The position numbers and the translations under genes were made by a program. From the NCBI RefSeq assembly GCF_900102025.1, contig NZ_FNAU01000002.1, positions 124,001 to 188,000 of the forward strand: a stretch of 64,000 nucleotides of DNA, in the 5' to 3' direction. This stretch comes from Actinobaculum suis. Lineage in GTDB: Bacteria; Actinomycetota; Actinomycetes; Actinomycetales; Actinomycetaceae. Each line of letters begins with the position of its first letter. The stretch's first letter is position 1. The notes below the pieces were generated by a model. It was not told the origin of the DNA. It was given only the letters and a program-made list of their open reading frames with translations, and did no database searches. This document shows positions 7,885-16,183 of this stretch, piece after piece.

Positions 7885-9045
7885 ATGGCTAAGGTACTAA
7901 TGGTATTGTTCCCGGATCCAGAAGACGGGATGCCTACCCAATATGCACGTGACTCCATTCCCGAAATCACGGGATACGCAGGCGGACAAACTGCCCCCAC
8001 CCCTTCGGCAATTGATTTCCAGCCTGGCGAGCTGCTCGGATCGGTATCCGGCAACCTCGGCCTGAAGAAATGGCTAGAATCGGAAGGCCACGAAGTGGTA
8101 GTCACTTCCGATAAGGAAGGCCCGGATTCGGTGTTCCAAAAGGAACTGCCGGACGCCGATATCGTGATCTCGCAGCCGTTCTGGCCGGCCTACCTCACCC
8201 GCGATCTGATCGCGAAGGCCAAGAACCTAAAGCTTGTAGTCACCGCCGGTGTGGGTTCCGATCACACGGATCTTGCCGCGGCTAACGAGGCCGGCATTAC
8301 CGTGGCGGAAGTTACCTACTCGAACTCGATTTCCGTTGCGGAACACACGGTGATGATGGTGCTCGCACTGGTGCGTGACTACATCCATCAACACGACATT
8401 TCGCGCAATGGCGGCTGGAATATTGCCGACGCCGTTGCCCGGTCCTACGACCTGGAAGGCATGGATGTAGGCGTCTTCGCGGCCGGCCGTATTGGCCGCG
8501 CGGTGCTCGAGCGCCTCGCCCCGTTCGGCGTCAAACTCAGCTATAACGACCGCTACCGCCTCCCTGCCGAATACGAGGAAAAGTACCACCTCACCTACTA
8601 CCCCACGGTGCAGGAACTGGTGAAGAACGTAGACGTACTAACGATCCACTCGCCGCTTACGGATGAGACGCGTGGTTTGTTCAACGACGAACTTCTCAGC
8701 ACCATGCGGCGCGGTGCCTACATTGTGAACCCGGCCCGCGGCGCGATCGCGGATAGGGACGCAATTGTGCGGGCGCTGGAATCCGGCCAGCTTGCCGGCT
8801 ACGCGGGCGACGTCTGGTTCCCGCAGCCAGCACCGGCCGACCACCCGTGGCGGACCATGCCCCACAATGGTATGACCACCCACACCTCCGGCGCTTCCCT
8901 TTCGGCGCAGACCCGGTATGCGGCTGGTACGCGCGAAATCCTCGAAGATTTCTTCGCCGGCAAGAAGATCCGCGATGAGTACCTCATTGTGGAAGGTGGC
9001 CATTACGCCGGTACCGGGGCTAAGTCTTACGCTTCCAAGAAATAG
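7885..9045 (+). CDS. fdh: NAD-dependent formate dehydrogenase
   Basis: A 386-residue metal-free, soluble formate dehydrogenase of the D-2-hydroxyacid dehydrogenase superfamily. It oxidises formate to CO2 with NAD+. It closely resembles the Pseudomonas sp. 101-type enzyme (GGQTxPTPxAIDF, GSVSGNLGL, VISQPFWPAYLT, KARGYAGDVWFPQPAP-like region). The NAD loop is AAGRIG (199-204), the catalytic His is His333 in THTSG, and the substrate Arg is Arg285 in NPARG. Asn of YSNSIS, which binds formate, is kept, while the preceding Cys of the Pseudomonas enzyme is Ser. The C-terminus is a little shorter. The ATG at 7885 follows AAAGGAGCG. Its likely role is removal of fermentation formate. Confidence 0.95.
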   Translation: MAKVLMVLFPDPEDGMPTQYARDSIPEITGYAGGQTAPTPSAIDFQPGELLGSVSGNLGLKKWLESEGHEVVVTSDKEGPDSVFQKELPDADIVISQPFWPAYLTRDLIAKAKNLKLVVTAGVGSDHTDLAAANEAGITVAEVTYSNSISVAEHTVMMVLALVRDYIHQHDISRNGGWNIADAVARSYDLEGMDVGVFAAGRIGRAVLERLAPFGVKLSYNDRYRLPAEYEEKYHLTYYPTVQELVKNVDVLTIHSPLTDETRGLFNDELLSTMRRGAYIVNPARGAIADRDAIVRALESGQLAGYAGDVWFPQPAPADHPWRTMPHNGMTTHTSGASLSAQTRYAAGTREILEDFFAGKKIRDEYLIVEGGHYAGTGAKSYASKK

Positions 9046-9084
9046 TCAATCGACTATCAAAACCTAAAAATTGACCTGTATTTA

Positions 9085-9137
9085 GTGGGCGCGCTCGGCA
9101 TATATGCGATGGTAATGATGACTCCGGGCGCGCCCAC
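9085..9137. terminator. Inverted repeat between formate dehydrogenase and LysR genes
   Basis: GTGGGCGCGC (9085-9094) pairs perfectly with GCGCGCCCAC (9128-9137). The loop is 33 nt and no U-run follows. It could be a terminator or a regulator site for the LysR gene. Confidence 0.4.
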
Positions 9138-9202
9138 CTTCCGTCTAAACTTAGGGAACATCGGTGCCCAGTGAGGCCGGAAGGAGGTAAAGGAGCGCTC
9201 AC

Positions 9203-10138
9203 ATGCAGTTATCGCAGCTCGAATATTTTGTTGCCCTAGCGCGGGAAAAGAATTTTGGCCGGGCCGCCGAACAGTCTTACATCTCCCCTTCCGCCTTTTC
9301 GGAGGCGATCAAAAAGCTCGAAAACGAACTGGGGGTACGTCTCGTAGACCGCGGTAAACAAACCAGTGAGCTAACTGCCGATGGTCGGCTCCTGCTACCT
9401 TTTGCCGAAAAAATCTTGAACCTGGTAGATGAACTCCGCGAAATGGCCCAACCCGATGCGCATGAATCGCGGATACGGGTGCGATTGGGAGTGATTCCGT
9501 GGGCCGGAGCGCTTTCTACCCAACTGGCTTCCCGAATTACGCGCGCCTACCCGCGGGTGCGGGTAGAAATTGCCATGGGAACTACCGATTGGCTGCTCAA
9601 CGCTCTCCACCATCGCGAGTTAGATGCCGCTATCGTCTTGCCCGAACATGATGACTACACCGGTTTGCGTACCGCTCCCCTGCATGAAGATCGGTTGGTG
9701 GTGATTGCCAGCCCGGCCTGTTTTGCCGGAGCAGGATTGGAAAGCACTGCCTGCGAGGCCGGGCGCATTACGGAAGCAAATCCGGTAGGGCTCACTTTGC
9801 CGGCCATTACCGGGAAAGACCTGGGCCGGCTTCCCCTTTGTTTACTCAATACTCAAATGGCGGCCCGCGCCAAACTCGACGCCGCCCTAGCCGAACGTGG
9901 CCTTGTGGTGCGCCCGCGGATCGAAGCGGATTCGCTTTACACCCAGTTCGCCATGGTGGAAGCAAATAATTGGGCCGCCGTGGTGCCTGCCTCTGCGGTA
10001 CGGAACCACTACCGCCGGTACGGTTTAGAAGTGCGGTCCCTTATCGAACCTGCGGTTACTTTGCACCCGGTTCTCGCCTGGTGCGATGAAGAACCACTCA
10101 CCCGTGCCGTGCAGGTAGCGCTTTCCGTATTCAGCTAA
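9203..10138 (+). CDS. LysR-family transcriptional regulator
   Basis: 311 residues. An N-terminal winged helix-turn-helix (residues 1-60, QLEYFVALAREKNFGRAAE then SPSAFSEAIKKLE) is followed by a periplasmic-binding-protein-like effector domain from about residue 90. It binds DNA in the cytoplasm and responds to a small metabolite, unknown here. It lies 157 bp downstream of formate dehydrogenase on the same strand, and LysR regulators near formate dehydrogenase genes often control them, so formate-related regulation is a reasonable inference. AAAGGAGCG lies before the ATG. Confidence 0.9.
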   Translation: MQLSQLEYFVALAREKNFGRAAEQSYISPSAFSEAIKKLENELGVRLVDRGKQTSELTADGRLLLPFAEKILNLVDELREMAQPDAHESRIRVRLGVIPWAGALSTQLASRITRAYPRVRVEIAMGTTDWLLNALHHRELDAAIVLPEHDDYTGLRTAPLHEDRLVVIASPACFAGAGLESTACEAGRITEANPVGLTLPAITGKDLGRLPLCLLNTQMAARAKLDAALAERGLVVRPRIEADSLYTQFAMVEANNWAAVVPASAVRNHYRRYGLEVRSLIEPAVTLHPVLAWCDEEPLTRAVQVALSVFS

Positions 10139-10244
10139 GGCGCACGTTGCGCGGCGGCGGGCCGCGCGCTACCGACGTCGGCCGCGTTACGAAACTGCCG
10201 GCACCGGTACCCGCGCGGCACTAAACCGCTGCGTTACTTGACCG

Positions 10245-11084
10245 CTACTCCCCGCGGCGCTTCATGGTATCCGGGTGCATACCGGTGCGCCCGTCTTCGA
10301 ACTGGTCGAGGTCGTTAATTTCCGTGACGTCCTCTTGCAACAGTTTTACGTCTAGCGCGCGCAGGTTTTCTTCCAGGTGTGCCACCGAGGAAGCCTTCGG
10401 GAAAATAATCCGATAATTTGCCAGGTGCCAGGCCAAAACCAGTTGTACCGGCGTGCAACCTTTTCGCGCGGCCAGGTTTTGCAGGAGCAGATCGTCTACC
10501 ACTTTGCCTTTCGCGATCGGTGCCCAAGCCTGCACGCGAATCCCCGCATCCGCGCAATACTGCGCTACTTCCGTGTTTTGGAAATAGGGATGCAATTCGA
10601 TTTGGTTCACCGCCGGCACCGTTTCGGTGTTATTGCGCAGCGCCTGCAAATGGTGGATTTCGAAATTGGAAACCCCGATGGCTTTGGCCCGGCCGGAGGC
10701 CTGCAATTCTTCGAAGGTTTTCCAGGTGTCGATGTAGTCGCCGGTGAGCATTGGCCAGTGGATCAGGAAAAGATCCACGTAATCGGTTTGTAGTTTGCGC
10801 AAGGATTCTTCGAAGGTGCGCCGCACATCTGCGGGCGCATGGTTCATATTGTCTAGCTTGGTGGTGAGGAAAATATCTTCCCGCGCAATCCCCGATTTTT
10901 TGATGCCGCGGCCTACCGCTTCTTCATTGTGGTACATCTGCGCGGTGTCGATGTGCCGATAGCCCATTTGCAGGGCTTCGTTGACGGCAAACTCCGCCGT
11001 CGTATCATCCATTTTGTAGGTACCGAGCCCAAAAGCGGGGATCGTAGTGCCTGAATTGAGAGGAAAAACCGGAATCGTACTCAT
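10245..11084 (-). CDS. Aldo/keto reductase
   Basis: A 279-residue cytoplasmic NADPH-dependent oxidoreductase with the (beta/alpha)8 AKR fold. The catalytic tetrad is complete: Asp46 and Tyr51 (HIDTAQMY), Lys76 (LTTKLD), His109 (FLIHWP). GVSNFE and the C-terminal FPKASSVAHLEEN segment for the NADPH 2'-phosphate are present. It resembles the 2,5-diketo-gluconate reductase-like branch, but the substrate is unknown. It is divergent from the S33 peptidase gene. AAGAAT lies 6 nt before the start in place of a Shine-Dalgarno. Confidence 0.9.
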   Translation of the reverse strand: MSTIPVFPLNSGTTIPAFGLGTYKMDDTTAEFAVNEALQMGYRHIDTAQMYHNEEAVGRGIKKSGIAREDIFLTTKLDNMNHAPADVRRTFEESLRKLQTDYVDLFLIHWPMLTGDYIDTWKTFEELQASGRAKAIGVSNFEIHHLQALRNNTETVPAVNQIELHPYFQNTEVAQYCADAGIRVQAWAPIAKGKVVDDLLLQNLAARKGCTPVQLVLAWHLANYRIIFPKASSVAHLEENLRALDVKLLQEDVTEINDLDQFEDGRTGMHPDTMKRRGE

Positions 11085-11109
11085 GGCACTATTCTTTCAG
11101 GTTTCCGGG

Positions 11110-11115
11110 TAGCCT
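11110..11115 (+). promoter_or_regulatory. -10 hexamer for a leaderless S33 peptidase mRNA
   Basis: TAGCCT lies 6 nt upstream of the ATG at 11122. No Shine-Dalgarno is present. Confidence 0.5.
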
Positions 11116-11121
11116 GGCGTT

Positions 11122-12480
11122 ATGACGACGGTTTCTTCGCACATTACCGGGCATACGGTTTATGAACACTGGATACAAGTTCCGCTTGATTACTTTGGCG
11201 CCCTGAACGGTTTGCCGCATAACGCGGAACTAGATTACGTACCGAAGACGATTAACGTATTTGCGCGCGAGATCGTTCGCGCAGGTTGTGAGGACAAACC
11301 CCGCCTGGTCTACTTGGAAGGCGGCCCCGGGTTTGCGGCCCCGCGCCCACGCGTGTTTTCCGGGTGGATGGACGAGGTGCTCAAGAACTATCGCCTCGTA
11401 CTTCTCGATGAGCGTGGCACCGGCAACTCCTTCCCGCTTGATGCTCGCACTTTGAGCGTGATGGGGAACGCGGAAGGCCAGGCGGAAGTGCTCACCTGCT
11501 TCCGCCAGGATTCGATCGTGCGCGACGCCGAAGCCATGCGTACCTATTTGCAAGACGATGAACCGTGGTCCGTACTCGGGCAAAGTTTTGGGGGCTTTAC
11601 CGCCGTCTGTTATCTTTCTCAGGCTCCCAGTGGTTTGCGCGAGGTTTTCCTGACCGGTGGTTTGCCTTCCATCCAGGAAGGTCCCGATGAGGTGTACCGG
11701 CGTACCTACCGGCGCCTTTCCGAACGCAACCGGCAGTTCTTTACCCGCTATCCGCAAGACGAAGAAACCGCGTGGTACCTTGCCACCCACTTGGCGGATG
11801 TGGAAGAGACTTTGCCGAGCGGGGAGCGGCTCACTCCGGCCCGGTTCCGGCAGCTCGGTTTGAAGCTCGGCTATTCCTGGGGTTTGGAACACCTGCACTA
11901 CCTGCTGGAAGATCCTATTTTTACATTCCGTGGGGAGCGCCGTTTGCGGCCCGAATTCCTGCAACGAGTGGGCGCCGCGCTTAGTTCAGCAACGGCACCG
12001 CTCTACGCGATTTTGCAAGAGGCGATTTACGGGCAAAGTGAGAAAGGTGCGCTGGCCTATAGCGCCCACCGGATTCGCTCCGAATTCCCAGAATTCCAAC
12101 TGCCGGCCCGGGAAGCGGGCGGATCTGGCGAACACGATTTACGGAAGGCCGGCTACGGTTTCCGCTTTACCGGGGAAATGGTGTACCCCTGGCAGTTCCA
12201 AGAAGATCCGGCTTTGCGGGCCGCTGCCGGCGCGGTAGAACAGCTCGCTTTCCGCACCAGCTGGCGCGATCTATACAACCGCGAACAGCTAGCCGAAAAC
12301 CAAGTACCGGTAGCGGCCTACGTGTTCTACGACGATATGTACGTGCCCTTCGAGCTGTCCATGCGCACAGCCCGAGAAATTAACGGTTTGCAACCCATTG
12401 TTACGAATACCTACCAGCACGATGCCCTGGGCGTGGCCGGACCGGAGGTAATCCGCAACCTGCTTCGCGCTATTCGGTAA
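11122..12480 (+). CDS. Proline iminopeptidase-like alpha/beta hydrolase (S33)
   Basis: A 452-residue cytoplasmic alpha/beta hydrolase. The oxyanion segment EGGPGF, the DERGTGNS loop and the nucleophile elbow LGQSFGG are typical of prolyl aminopeptidases (S33), which release N-terminal proline from peptides. A helical cap domain lies between the elbow and the C-terminal His (YQHDALG). The acid is probably the Asp in FYDDMYVP. The substrate is not proven. The 3' end overlaps the convergent acyltransferase gene by 11 bp. Confidence 0.88.
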   Translation: MTTVSSHITGHTVYEHWIQVPLDYFGALNGLPHNAELDYVPKTINVFAREIVRAGCEDKPRLVYLEGGPGFAAPRPRVFSGWMDEVLKNYRLVLLDERGTGNSFPLDARTLSVMGNAEGQAEVLTCFRQDSIVRDAEAMRTYLQDDEPWSVLGQSFGGFTAVCYLSQAPSGLREVFLTGGLPSIQEGPDEVYRRTYRRLSERNRQFFTRYPQDEETAWYLATHLADVEETLPSGERLTPARFRQLGLKLGYSWGLEHLHYLLEDPIFTFRGERRLRPEFLQRVGAALSSATAPLYAILQEAIYGQSEKGALAYSAHRIRSEFPEFQLPAREAGGSGEHDLRKAGYGFRFTGEMVYPWQFQEDPALRAAAGAVEQLAFRTSWRDLYNREQLAENQVPVAAYVFYDDMYVPFELSMRTAREINGLQPIVTNTYQHDALGVAGPEVIRNLLRAIR

Positions 12481-13144
12481 TGCCGACGCCGCCGGTCTCC
12501 CGGTTCATGCGCACGGCATAGGCCCGAGTTGCGGCGAGGTCTACATTGCTGAGCAAGTGTTCGCGGGCGGCCGGATCGTCTTCGGCGCGCAGGCGCGGAA
12601 CGATGGTTTTATTGTTCTTCACGCCCACTTTTTCGGAATAGAAATCGCGCAAGATATCCATATCGGCTTCGATATCTCCGGAAACATACATGTGCTTCCA
12701 CCAGCCGTAGGTTTTATTCTCTTTATCCACATAGCCGAGGACGAGCGGAATGCGAGTTTCCAAAGCGATACGGTAAAAACCCGACTTCAGGTACGGCACA
12801 TTTTTGCGGGTGCCTTCCGGCGCTAATACCAAGGTGAACTGGGGATCGGCTTCCGCTTCTTCCACGATGGACCCCACTAGCCCATTGGGGTGGCTACGAT
12901 CTACCGGAATCCCGCCGGCCCAGCGGATAATACTGCCCAGTACGGGCTTATCGAGCAAAGACTTTTTGATCAGGAACTTCATGTTGCGGCCCTCATGCCA
13001 GAAAATCATGACATTGAACCAGCCATCCCACATGGAAGAATGCGGCATCCCAATCCCGATGACTTTTTCGGGAAGAGGTTCATGCGCAAAATGCCAGCGG
13101 GAAAAAGCCCGATATAGCCGGGCCACACCTCGTTTGAACCGCAT
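12470..13144 (-). CDS. Lysophospholipid acyltransferase family protein (PlsC-like)
   Basis: 224 residues. The acyltransferase motif HX4D is seen as HSSMWD (His35, Asp40), and the glycerophosphate-binding motif as PEGTRK. The family transfers acyl chains to lysophosphatidic acid or similar lipids at the membrane. It is short and lacks a clear transmembrane helix, as in the 1-acyl-glycerol-3-phosphate acyltransferase subgroup. The ATG at 13144 is chosen because AAAGGACG lies before it. The longer open frame to 13330 has no family similarity. No gene is seen in 13145-13348. Confidence 0.87.
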   Translation of the reverse strand: MRFKRGVARLYRAFSRWHFAHEPLPEKVIGIGMPHSSMWDGWFNVMIFWHEGRNMKFLIKKSLLDKPVLGSIIRWAGGIPVDRSHPNGLVGSIVEEAEADPQFTLVLAPEGTRKNVPYLKSGFYRIALETRIPLVLGYVDKENKTYGWWKHMYVSGDIEADMDILRDFYSEKVGVKNNKTIVPRLRAEDDPAAREHLLSNVDLAATRAYAVRMNRETGGVGITE

Positions 13145-13348
13145 GACGTCCTTTCTGCCGTTAAACCGGTAGTAGCGGATTTTTCCAATTTTTCTAGTAG
13201 TAGAAATTACCCCACCGCGCAATAGTTTTGTGCGGCGCGGAAGTATTGCGGCGCCGCCGGTGCCCTGTGGCGATGCCGGTGCTTGGCGGCGACGCCGTAG
13301 CTTCGGACTCCAGTGTAGCTTTGCGCGCACGCGACGCCGCTGCTTTCC

Positions 13349-14620
13349 CTACATAAAGAACTGGAAAGTGGGGGAATTGGGTTCGAGCTTTTCGATCTGC
13401 AGTCCCGATTTGGCGATCCGGTCCATGAGGGAATCAATATCGCTGGCCTGGGCAATATCAATACCCACCAGGGCCGGGCCGGTTTCCCGATTGTTCTTCT
13501 TGGTGTATTCGAACTGGATAATATCTTCGCCGTCGGCCAGCACTTTATCGAGGAAGCGCCGCAAAGCGCCCGGTTCTTGCGCGAAGGTAACCAGGAAGTA
13601 GTGGCGCAAGCCCTCGTACACCATGGAACGCTCGATAATATCGGCGTATCGGGAGACGTCATTATTACCGCCGGAGACGATGCAAATTACCGGGCCTTCG
13701 GGCAGTTCGTCCAGCTCGGGGGTGAAGCGGCGGGCGGCGGCGGAAGCCAGGGCGCCGGAAGGTTCGGCAATAATCCCTTCCACCTGGTAGAGGTCGAGCA
13801 TTTCGGTGCAGATCGCGCCTTCCGGGGCGTGCACCAGATGGTCTACCGTGCGCCGGGAAACTTGGTAGGTAATATCCCCAACCCGGCCCACCGCGGTACC
13901 GTCCGCGAACGTATCAATATTGGGTAGCGAGACCGGTTTGCCCGCATCCCAAGCTGCCTGCATAGACATAGCACCATCTGATTCAGCGCCGATCACCCGC
14001 ACATTCGGGTGGAAAGACTGGAGCCACGTGCCGATGCCGGCCAGCAGGCCGCCGCCACCCACGGGGACGATCACGGCTACCGGTTCGGCGTCGTATTCTT
14101 GCACGCACTGCTCAAAGGCCTCTTTTATTACGGTGCCCTGGCCGCAAATCGTGCGTGGATCATCGAAGGGGTGCACGAAAGTAGCGCCGGTATCATGCGC
14201 GGCAGTGAGCGCGGCGGCCGCCGCCTCATCGAAAGTGGCACCGCCAATAATCTGTTCGGCCCAGCCGCCCCCAATATCGGCAATCCGGTCCCGCTTTTGC
14301 CGCGGGGTGGTGGAAGGCAGGTAAATCTTGCCGCGGATCTTCAGCTTATTGCAGGAAAAGGCCACGCCTTGCGCATGGTTACCGGCCGAAGCGCAAATAA
14401 CACCGGCTTCCCGTTCTTCCGGCCCGAGCGAAGAAATGAAATTGTAGGCCCCGCGCACTTTATAGCTCCGCCCCACCTGCAGATCTTCACGCTTGAGCAG
14501 AATCTGCCGGCCACGAATCTCCGAGAGGCGTTCCGAAAGTTGCAGTGGGGTGCGGCGCACAATGCCGCCAAGTGTTTGGGACGCAACTACTACGTCCGCT
14601 CCGGAAGGAAGATTAGCCAT
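13349..14620 (-). CDS. ilvA: Threonine ammonia-lyase
   Basis: A 423-residue PLP enzyme (threonine dehydratase) that makes 2-oxobutyrate for isoleucine synthesis. The PLP lysine is in SYKVRGAYN, followed by SAGNHAQG, the phosphate-binding GGGGLLAG loop and SGGNND. The C-terminus (about 325-423) is one ACT-like regulatory domain ending in SPTFQFFM, the short type found in Gram-positives. There is no nearby ilv operon. No Shine-Dalgarno precedes the ATG; TAACAT is 6 nt upstream, suggesting a leaderless mRNA. Confidence 0.95.
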   Translation of the reverse strand: MANLPSGADVVVASQTLGGIVRRTPLQLSERLSEIRGRQILLKREDLQVGRSYKVRGAYNFISSLGPEEREAGVICASAGNHAQGVAFSCNKLKIRGKIYLPSTTPRQKRDRIADIGGGWAEQIIGGATFDEAAAAALTAAHDTGATFVHPFDDPRTICGQGTVIKEAFEQCVQEYDAEPVAVIVPVGGGGLLAGIGTWLQSFHPNVRVIGAESDGAMSMQAAWDAGKPVSLPNIDTFADGTAVGRVGDITYQVSRRTVDHLVHAPEGAICTEMLDLYQVEGIIAEPSGALASAAARRFTPELDELPEGPVICIVSGGNNDVSRYADIIERSMVYEGLRHYFLVTFAQEPGALRRFLDKVLADGEDIIQFEYTKKNNRETGPALVGIDIAQASDIDSLMDRIAKSGLQIEKLEPNSPTFQFFM

Positions 14621-14626
14621 GAACCC

Positions 14627-14632
14627 ATGTTA
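14627..14632 (-). promoter_or_regulatory. -10 hexamer for leaderless ilvA mRNA
   Basis: On the minus strand TAACAT is followed by GGGTTC and then the ilvA ATG, a 6-nt gap. Confidence 0.5.
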
Positions 14633-14852
14633 GTTCCTTCGTGTGCCCCGGCTTCCCGCTTTTTTCTTGGTATCCGTCACGCATTCGGCGCAAAAATACG
14701 ACGCCGAACCTGCCTGGCGCGGCGCTACTCGCCGGCTGCGGGGCTGCTCGCCGGCCGTGGCAATGCTGGTGGGGGAGTACTAGCCGGCTCTGGCCCTTAC
14801 CCGCTTCCCGCTACTCGCCACCACTTTTCCGCCGTACTACGCGCGGAAAACA

Positions 14853-14858
14853 TATGAT
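14853..14858 (+). promoter_or_regulatory. -10 hexamer for the CYTH gene
   Basis: TATGAT, a five-of-six match to TATAAT, lies 6 nt before the ATG at 14865. Confidence 0.55.
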
Positions 14859-14864
14859 GAGAGC

Positions 14865-15536
14865 ATGAGTGAGATGGATCGCGATTGCCTCAATTTTGAG
14901 TATGAACGTAAGTTCTATGTGCGCGAATTGCCGCCGGAAGTAGCTGCGCACGGCGCCGCACAGGCCATCGTGCAAGCCTATCTCTTTGCGCAAGATGGAT
15001 ACGCGGTGCGGATTCGCGTGCGCTTTTCGGGAGCGGAATTAGAAATGCCGCGATTTCGGGAAGAAGTGCATTACGCGGGCGGCTATGAACGCGCCGCGCT
15101 TGCGCATTTGCTCGCGCGCGGGGTGGAAACCCAGGCCACGGTGGCCGTGAAATCTCCCGTAGTTTCTGCGGAAAGATACGAAATGGAAGAGGAGATTGAT
15201 TTGGATGTAGCCGTCCAAATCTTGCGCCGCTCTACCAATATCGTGCTGAAAAATCGCTACGCGCTTTGGTACGACGAAGACGGGTGGCTCTTCGATGTTT
15301 TCGGCGGGCAAAACGCGGGATTGATTGTGGCCGAATGTGAACGCATGAGCCCGGTCATTAATTTACGAATACCTGAATTCTGTATCACCGAAGTTTCAAA
15401 TGATTTACGTTTCACTAACGATTACCTTTCGAAATTGCCTTGGAGTCAGTGGGGACCCCTTTGGTTAGAGGAGTTATCCCTGCGTGGGCCGCATTTTCTT
15501 GACCTGCGGGACCCGTCGGAAAATAGTGGAAGTTGA
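14865..15536 (+). CDS. CYTH-domain protein (triphosphate tunnel metalloenzyme)
   Basis: 223 residues. The CYTH signature ExExK is EYERK at residues 12-16, followed by alternating charged beta strands (VRIRVRF, VAVKSP, RYEMEEEID, VLKNRYALWY) and the LFDVFGGQNAGLIVAECE strand typical of the family. These enzymes bind triphosphates in an eight-stranded tunnel and often act as inorganic triphosphatases; the substrate here is unknown. The last ~40 codons look more AT-rich than the rest of the gene. The start is leaderless-like. Confidence 0.82.
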   Translation: MSEMDRDCLNFEYERKFYVRELPPEVAAHGAAQAIVQAYLFAQDGYAVRIRVRFSGAELEMPRFREEVHYAGGYERAALAHLLARGVETQATVAVKSPVVSAERYEMEEEIDLDVAVQILRRSTNIVLKNRYALWYDEDGWLFDVFGGQNAGLIVAECERMSPVINLRIPEFCITEVSNDLRFTNDYLSKLPWSQWGPLWLEELSLRGPHFLDLRDPSENSGS

Positions 15537-15611
15537 AACTAAGTGGACATGTGAGCAATTTGCCCTTGAATAGCTTGTGATTTCCGGAAGTCGGAAGTAC
15601 ACTTTCACGCA

Positions 15612-15639
15612 GGCGCTTTTTTGTTCCCAAAAATGCGCC
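15612..15639. terminator. Short hairpin after the CYTH gene
   Basis: GGCGCTTTTTTG is followed by CAAAAATGCGCC and can fold on itself. Its role is uncertain. Confidence 0.35.
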
Positions 15640-15726
15640 GATAGCCGGTGTTACCTGCGGGTATGCACACAACGGTAGGTTGATCTAACTCCCTGAGGTG
15701 AGCGGGTGAGGGTGATCCCTATCGTC

Positions 15727-15776
15727 GAGGGGCGGTGCGATATGGATTTTCGAGAGTCCGGATCGAGCCGCCCCTC
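15727..15776 (+). terminator. Terminator-like hairpin downstream of the CYTH gene
   Basis: GAGGGGCGG (15727-15735) pairs with CCGCCCCTC (15768-15776), followed by CTTTACTTTT. It lies in a 647-bp gap (15537-16183) that contains no convincing gene. Confidence 0.5.
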
Positions 15777-15885
15777 CTTTACTTTTAATAGCCCATATAT
15801 TTACTGGTTGATTACGCGCAGGATTTGCGGCGTTTTCTCCAGCGGCGGCGCGGTAAGTCGGAGTTCGCGGTAAGTAGGAGTTCGC

Positions 15886-16004
15886 GGCCCGCGGGGTGCG
15901 GCCCGCCCCCGGGGTACGAATTCCGGCCCGCGGGGTACGGCCCGCCCGCGGGGTGCGGCCCGCCCCCGGGGTACGAATTCCGGCCCGCGGGGTACGAAAA
16001 CGGG
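15886..16004. repeat. GC-rich 39-bp repeats before the GPH transporter
   Basis: A 39-bp unit built from GGCCCGCGGGGT, GCGGCCCGCCC and GGGGTACGAATTCC occurs at 15886-15924 and again at about 15943-15981. Partial copies lie between them and after them. Its strong palindromic content could block polymerases or form hairpins upstream of the transporter. Confidence 0.8.
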
Positions 16005-16183
16005 CGGAGGTTCGGTAGGGTACCGGAAGAATATAGGCGCGGTGGCCGGCATTGCACACTGCCGCGAAAGTGGTTGCGGGATATGCCCGCCCTCGCCCGG
16101 AGTACGGCGTCGTACCCGTAAGGCCAGGGAATGCGGGCAGTAGTGCCCGTACTTGTACCGGCCGCGCATAAGGAAAGGTCACC

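Noticed and set aside
7885-9045. Phosphoglycerate dehydrogenase or other D-2-hydroxyacid dehydrogenase
   Set aside because: The N-terminal PTP and FWPAYLT segments and the Asn/Arg/His set are specific to formate dehydrogenase.
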